This document shows, piece after piece, positions 6,442-10,549 of a stretch of DNA of 10,549 nt. Source of the DNA: Bacteroidales bacterium. GTDB lineage: Bacteria; Bacteroidota; Bacteroidia; Bacteroidales; GCA-2711565. Position 1 is the stretch's first letter. Each line of letters starts with the position of its first letter. The position numbers were made by a program, and so were the translations under genes. Location: assembly GCA_029931995.1 (NCBI GenBank), contig JAOZQX010000020.1:1-10549 (forward strand), in the 5' to 3' direction. The notes under the pieces were generated by a model that saw only the letters and a list, made by a program, of their open reading frames with translations, searched no databases and had not been told where the DNA came from.

Positions 6442-8874
6442 ATGATATCAAATTATCTTAAAACTGCATTTCGGAATATTACCAGAAATAAATTTTATAC
6501 TTTTCTAAATATTCTTGGATTATCTATTGGATTTACTGTGTTTATTTTTGTTTACTTATATGTAAATGATGAGTTGTCTTTCGATAAGTATCACGACAAA
6601 CACCAACGTATTCATCGTATTTCTTCTGATTTTAGTATTGCTAACCGCAATGAACGATTTGCCATTGTTCCTATTCCAATGGGTCCCGCCTTCAAAATTG
6701 AATTTCCTGAAATTGAAGAATTTTGTCGTCTGGCTAATATGGGAAATGTTCTTATAAAATCGGATGATAGAGAAAGTTATGAGGAAGACTTTTATATCGC
6801 CGATTCAACCTTCTTCGATTTATTTTCTCATGATCTAGTATTGGGCAGTAAGGAGAATGCTCTTACTGCTCCTAATACAATGGTTATTACGGATAAAATT
6901 GCTAAAAAATATTTTGGGAAGGATAATCCTATCGGAAAATCTCTTTCAACGCCAACTGGCGATAATTATATGATTACAGCTGTAATCGAAAACATTCCAG
7001 CCAATACGCATCTTAAATTTGATGCTCTTTTATCAGCCAATACTATTGCTCAGCAACAAGGGGTCGATAATTTTAACAGTATGGAACCTGGTCAGTTCTG
7101 GAATATTGGACTTTATACGTTTATCTTGCTAAAAGAGAATACAAGTATTGATGCCATTCATGATAAGTTTCCTCAGTTCTATGAAAAATACATGAAGTCC
7201 TTAGGAGACCAAGTTAACGCTTCTTTTGATTTAATAACAATGCCTTTAGCTGATATTCATTTAACCTCAAAGTTGGGAGGGGAGCTTCCTACAGGGAGCA
7301 TCTCATTTATCTATATTTTTATTGCTGTAGGCGTATTTGTGCTACTTATTGCTGCTATAAACTATATGAATATGGCTACTGCCCGTTCAGCGAAAAGAGC
7401 TCGAGAGGTGGGCTTAAGAAAAGTACTTGGTGCTTTAAAACCACAACTGATTCGTCAGTTTTTAAGCGAATCGGTTTTATTATCATTGATTTCTTTAATC
7501 ATAGCTTTTGCAGCAGTTTATCTTTTAATGAATGATTTTAATGCCATTGCCGGGAAAGCATTAAGTTTTGCAGGCTATGAAGGTGTAAAAATTTCAATAA
7601 TAATTTTTATAGTTGCTATCTTAATTGGACTCGTTTCAGGAAGTTACCCTGCATTCTATTTGTCCAGTTTTTTACCCATAAAAGTATTAAAGGGAACCAT
7701 AAGTGGCAGTGGAAAAAATAAAGGCTTGCTAAGAAAAGTATTGGTAATTTTTCAGTTTTGGATTGCAATAATTATGGTTATTGGCACATTGATAGTAAGC
7801 AGTCAGTTGAGATTTTTACAAAATACTGATTTAGGTTTTGAAAAAGAGAATGTTGTTGTTTTGACTTTACAAGACACAACTTTCAGGAAAAAGGCCGAAG
7901 TTTTTAAAAATGAATTATTAAATCATACTAATATTGAAAAGGTTAGCAATACCTCTTTTGTTCCGGGTAATGTTCGAAGTATTCAGGTTATGTTGGTTGA
8001 AGATGAAAATGGAGAGATGAAGGAAAATGCCATAATTTTTAATCAATCGGATTATAATTTCATCGACATGTTTGGACTTGAAATAGTTAAGGGAAGAGAT
8101 TTTGATCAAAGCATGGGTACAGATGCTACAGAAGCTTGTATCATAAATGAAGAGGCAATGAAGGCGTATGGTTGGGAGGATAATCCGATTGGAAAAAAAA
8201 TACAGTTTGGGATTAACTTGGATGGTTCAGATCAAGCAACAGTCCGAAAAGTAGTGGGAGTTGTAAAAGATTTTTATTTCAAATCATTACACAATAAAAT
8301 TGAACCTCTTGTTATGTTTGTAAATGAACGTCCTCGATTTAGGATGGCTATAAAAATGAGTGGAGTAAATAATAAGGGAACACTTAATTTCATTGAAGAA
8401 AAATGGCATAGCTTTGGTGCAAACAGAGCTTTTGAATTTAGTTATCTAGAAAGTGATTTGCAGGAATTATACGAGAGTGAATCCAAAATTGGACTATTGT
8501 TTCGTATCGCATCTGCATTAACAATATTCATTGCCTTACTTGGGTTGCTCGGGCTTTCATCTTTTGTAACAGAGCAAAGAACTAAGGAAATTGGAATTAG
8601 AAAAGTAGTTGGTGCAACACTGCCCAATGTGCTTAATTTATTATCGCGCGAGTTTATAATTTTAATATTTATTGCCTTTATTCCTGCTTGTATTGTGGGT
8701 TGGTTGCAATTCAATGCTTGGCTTGATAAAACCTTTGTTTATTATATTGATATTGACTGGAAGGTGTTTGTGATAGCTGGTGTGTCTGCAGTTATTGTTG
8801 GATTGCTTACTATCAGTTATCATATTGTAAAAGCAGCATCAAGTAATCCGGTGGATGCCATTAAATATGAATAA
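6442..8874 (+). CDS. MacB/FtsX-type ABC transporter permease (full-length, eight helices)
   Basis: An 810-residue inner-membrane protein starting at ATG 6442 (MISNYLKTAFRNITRNKFYTFLNILGLSIGF, the usual opening of this family). It has the duplicated layout typical of Bacteroidota permeases: helix 1 at about 20-42, a periplasmic MacB-PCD-like domain to about 285, then an FtsX domain with helices at about 288-312, 344-363 and 384-405; the second half repeats this with a helix at 434-454, a periplasmic domain to about 680, and helices at 684-708, 738-758 and 774-797. Each FtsX unit carries the cytoplasmic coupling motif after its first helix: REVGLRKVLGA (321-331) and KEIGIRKVVGA (716-726). It ends PVDAIKYE, as is usual. 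Such permeases work with a separate LolD/MacB-like ATPase; none is encoded here, so it must act with one encoded elsewhere. Substrate unknown: efflux, lipoprotein release or signalling are all possible. Convergent with the kinase gene, 12 nt between stops. Confidence 0.92.
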   Translation: MISNYLKTAFRNITRNKFYTFLNILGLSIGFTVFIFVYLYVNDELSFDKYHDKHQRIHRISSDFSIANRNERFAIVPIPMGPAFKIEFPEIEEFCRLANMGNVLIKSDDRESYEEDFYIADSTFFDLFSHDLVLGSKENALTAPNTMVITDKIAKKYFGKDNPIGKSLSTPTGDNYMITAVIENIPANTHLKFDALLSANTIAQQQGVDNFNSMEPGQFWNIGLYTFILLKENTSIDAIHDKFPQFYEKYMKSLGDQVNASFDLITMPLADIHLTSKLGGELPTGSISFIYIFIAVGVFVLLIAAINYMNMATARSAKRAREVGLRKVLGALKPQLIRQFLSESVLLSLISLIIAFAAVYLLMNDFNAIAGKALSFAGYEGVKISIIIFIVAILIGLVSGSYPAFYLSSFLPIKVLKGTISGSGKNKGLLRKVLVIFQFWIAIIMVIGTLIVSSQLRFLQNTDLGFEKENVVVLTLQDTTFRKKAEVFKNELLNHTNIEKVSNTSFVPGNVRSIQVMLVEDENGEMKENAIIFNQSDYNFIDMFGLEIVKGRDFDQSMGTDATEACIINEEAMKAYGWEDNPIGKKIQFGINLDGSDQATVRKVVGVVKDFYFKSLHNKIEPLVMFVNERPRFRMAIKMSGVNNKGTLNFIEEKWHSFGANRAFEFSYLESDLQELYESESKIGLLFRIASALTIFIALLGLLGLSSFVTEQRTKEIGIRKVVGATLPNVLNLLSREFIILIFIAFIPACIVGWLQFNAWLDKTFVYYIDIDWKVFVIAGVSAVIVGLLTISYHIVKAASSNPVDAIKYE

Positions 8875-8886
8875 AACGTGTATGAA

Positions 8887-10224
8887 TTAAAACTTAAGGG
8901 TGAAGGTACTTCCTTCGCCCTTTTTTGATTTTACAGATATTTTGCCTTTGTGTAATTGCATGATTTGTTTACATAAACTCAAACCAACACCCGAGCCATT
9001 TTCTTTGGTTGTAAAAAAGGGGACAAAAATTTCATCTTTTATTTCATCTTCTATGCCTTTTCCATTATCACTAATCTTGATTTCATTTGGGATAGCCTGA
9101 ATAAAAATCTCTCCTTTGCTTTTATTCCCTATTGCCTGAACGGCATTCTTTAATAGGTTGATCAATACTTGTTCAATGAGTTTTTGATCGAGTTTTATGA
9201 GTAGGTTTTTAGGTTCTGATTCAGTGATGATCTTAATATTTGAACCACTCTCTATTTCAATAAATTTTCTCACAGAGTTTAGTAAATTCTCAATTTTCAC
9301 ATCTTCAATTTTCGGTTTTGGAAGGTTGGTAAATTGACGGTATTTTTGAATAAAATCAATCAAGCCTTTGCTTCTTTCTTCAATCATTTCACTACTTGTA
9401 ATACTGTCCTCAATGTTTTCGTCCAAAAGTTTCTCTGGTGATTTTGCTTTCTTATCTAAGGATAGATTTCTTTTAATTGTTGAGGTTAGGGTGGTTATTG
9501 GGGTAAGGGAGTTCATCATCTCATGCGTAATTACCCGAATTAATTTTTGGTAAGACTGAAGTTCGTTTTCTTCCAATTCTGTTTTAATATCCTGAATAGT
9601 TAGCAAGCTTATTTCTTTGTTATTGGTTTGTTTTACGATGGTTTTGTTAAAAGATAATGCCCTGCTTTCGCCCTCAACTGAAAACTCAATAATTAAGTTT
9701 TCTCCTGCTTTTTGTTTTTTTATTTTATCGCATAACGCCTTTTCCTTTATTTCAAGATGATTGATATTAATTAGTGCCCCAATATTTAGTAATTGAAGAG
9801 CCGACTTGTTCAGATATATGATCTTTCCCTTTTCATCAAAAGCAAGTAATCCAATATTAATATGTTCAATGAGTATGTTTACAAATCGATCTTTTTGTTC
9901 TTTCTCAATCTTAATTTTCTTAAAATATTCGATGATACTGGAATATCGCTTTGCAATTTCATCAAAATATTTGTCAGAGTATTTATCAGGAAAACGAATG
10001 CTGGTGTCTTTTTCTTCTAAATACAAAAGAAATCTAGCTAAATCACGATTTGATTTTCCTACATATCTGTAAAGTGCCCAAATCTGTGTAATCATGATAA
10101 GGACAAAAAGAATCAACGTAAATAGTCGTTCATCTTTTGTATAAAAATAGATGAGAAAAAAACTATTAGCACTGATAAGTAGTATTCTTATCAGTATGGA
10201 GATTAAGAATTTATTATAATTCAT
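8887..10224 (-). CDS. Membrane sensor histidine kinase, NtrY-like
   Basis: A 445-residue protein with ATG at 10222-10224. Two helices (about 8-27 and 34-52) are joined by only a few residues (YTKDER), so there is almost no periplasmic domain. A linker leads to a PAS-like domain at about 112-215 (NIGLLAFDEKGKIIYLNKSALQLL). The HisKA H-box is at 230-245 with phospho-acceptor H234 in HEMMNSLTPI; E235 and N238 supply the ExxN pattern linked in HisKA kinases to phosphatase activity. The HATPase_c domain has its N-box at 351-364 (EQVLINLLKNAVQA), G1 box DNGKG at 386-390, F-box PFFTTK at 402-407, G2 box GSGVGLSL at 410-417 and the closing KGEGSTFTLKF. All catalytic motifs are intact. It is encoded directly after and overlapping an NtrC-family regulator, its obvious partner. 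The signal is unknown; with no periplasmic domain it is presumably sensed in the membrane or by the PAS domain. Confidence 0.92.
   Translation of the reverse strand: MNYNKFLISILIRILLISANSFFLIYFYTKDERLFTLILFVLIMITQIWALYRYVGKSNRDLARFLLYLEEKDTSIRFPDKYSDKYFDEIAKRYSSIIEYFKKIKIEKEQKDRFVNILIEHINIGLLAFDEKGKIIYLNKSALQLLNIGALININHLEIKEKALCDKIKKQKAGENLIIEFSVEGESRALSFNKTIVKQTNNKEISLLTIQDIKTELEENELQSYQKLIRVITHEMMNSLTPITTLTSTIKRNLSLDKKAKSPEKLLDENIEDSITSSEMIEERSKGLIDFIQKYRQFTNLPKPKIEDVKIENLLNSVRKFIEIESGSNIKIITESEPKNLLIKLDQKLIEQVLINLLKNAVQAIGNKSKGEIFIQAIPNEIKISDNGKGIEDEIKDEIFVPFFTTKENGSGVGLSLCKQIMQLHKGKISVKSKKGEGSTFTLKF
8896..8926 (+). terminator. Terminator of the permease gene, inside the kinase coding sequence
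   Basis: AAGGGTGAAGG (8896-8906) and CCTTCGCCCTT (8912-8922) pair over 11 positions with one T-G wobble around the loop TACTT, and the T-run continues to 8926 (six Ts in all from 8921). It begins 22 nt after the permease stop and fits a rho-independent terminator on the plus strand. It lies within kinase codons 435-443 (KGEGSTFTL) read on the other strand. In the minus direction the hairpin is followed by AAGTTTTAA, a poorer T-run, so it should mainly stop plus-strand transcripts. Confidence 0.75.
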
Positions 10225-10549
10225 ATTTTTTTATTTTCTTGTACAAGGTGGTGCGCGAAATTTCCATTTCTTTAGCTATTTTGCTCAAATTCCCCTGATG
10301 CATATTTAGCGCTTTGCGGATGGTTTCTTTTTCTACTTCGTAAAGTTTTATGCTGCTGCTTATTGTTTGGGGCTCAAAGTATGATTTGAAGAAAAAATCT
10401 TCGGGTTTTAAGATATCATTTTCGGTAAGGATAATGGCCTTTTCAATGCTGTGCTTTAATTCCCGAACATTACCGGGCCAATGGTACGACATTAATTTGT
10501 TCATAGCTCTATTGCTTAATTTGATCGAATTTTTCTCGTATTTTTTTGA
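10214..10549 (-). CDS. C-terminal part of a sigma-54-dependent NtrC-family response regulator (5' truncated by the window)
   Basis: The frame runs from the right edge at 10549 to the TAA at 10214-10216, giving the last 111 residues. An internal ATG at 10502-10504 is not the start: the frame stays open upstream and encodes typical family sequence (SKKYEKNSIKLSNRAMNKLM). The fragment holds the end of the AAA+ sigma-54 interaction domain, including the invariant WPGNVREL at 24-31 followed by EKAIIL, then a linker and a Fis-type helix-turn-helix at about 68-111 (ETIRKALNMHQGNLSKIAKE, then ISRTTLYKKIKKYEL). Such proteins bind enhancer-like sites and use ATP to open promoters held by sigma-54 polymerase. 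The receiver domain and Walker motifs would lie outside the window. Its stop overlaps the kinase start by 11 nt, so the two genes form a translationally coupled operon with the regulator first. Confidence 0.93.
   Translation of the reverse strand, partial: SKKYEKNSIKLSNRAMNKLMSYHWPGNVRELKHSIEKAIILTENDILKPEDFFFKSYFEPQTISSSIKLYEVEKETIRKALNMHQGNLSKIAKEMEISRTTLYKKIKKYEL

Noticed and set aside
8442..8714. 90-codon minus-strand frame inside the permease gene
   Set aside because: It is antisense to conserved permease helices and has no recognisable protein features; it is a shadow frame.

Overview
The window looks like a chromosomal stretch from a member of the Bacteroidota. The DNA is AT-rich, start codons lack Shine-Dalgarno sequences and are preceded by A-rich leaders, and the gene content is typical of that phylum: CBM9-like/DUF5916 outer-membrane proteins, a full-length MacB/FtsX-type permease without an adjacent ATPase, and an NtrY/NtrC-like two-component pair. 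A finer taxonomic placement cannot be made from this sequence alone.

Layout, left to right. (1) At 1-160 is the 3' end of an unrecognised gene, followed after 34 nt by a small secreted protein of the putative lumazine-binding/NTF2-like type (195-650) and a hairpin terminator (about 676-711). (2) The gap before the next gene is not empty: 720-895 holds a frameshifted remnant of the C-terminus of an ABC permease. (3) Two consecutive, clearly paralogous genes (913-3546 and 3716-6352) encode secreted proteins of 877 and 878 residues. Each has an N-terminal CBM9-like domain and a large C-terminal DUF5916 part expected to form an outer-membrane beta-barrel. (4) A complete eight-helix MacB/FtsX-type permease follows (6442-8874). 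Upstream of it is a candidate ECF-sigma promoter (GTAAT, 17 nt, CGTCTT). (5) Convergent to it on the minus strand are a membrane sensor histidine kinase (8887-10224) and, upstream of that and overlapping by 11 nt, the C-terminal end of a sigma-54-dependent NtrC-family response regulator that runs off the right edge (10214-10549).

How the genes may work together (inference): the two-component pair is one translationally coupled unit. Its convergent neighbour is a permease of the family thought to move or extrude envelope substrates or to transmit mechanical signals, so a cell-envelope theme (outer-membrane DUF5916 proteins, inner-membrane permease, membrane-embedded kinase) runs through the window. 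No sigma-54 -24/-12 site was found ahead of any gene here, so nothing in the sequence shows that this regulator controls these genes. The most notable non-obvious observations are the decayed second permease, the ECF-type promoter, and a terminator hairpin written inside the conserved last codons of the kinase gene. I did not find a clearly new biological system.
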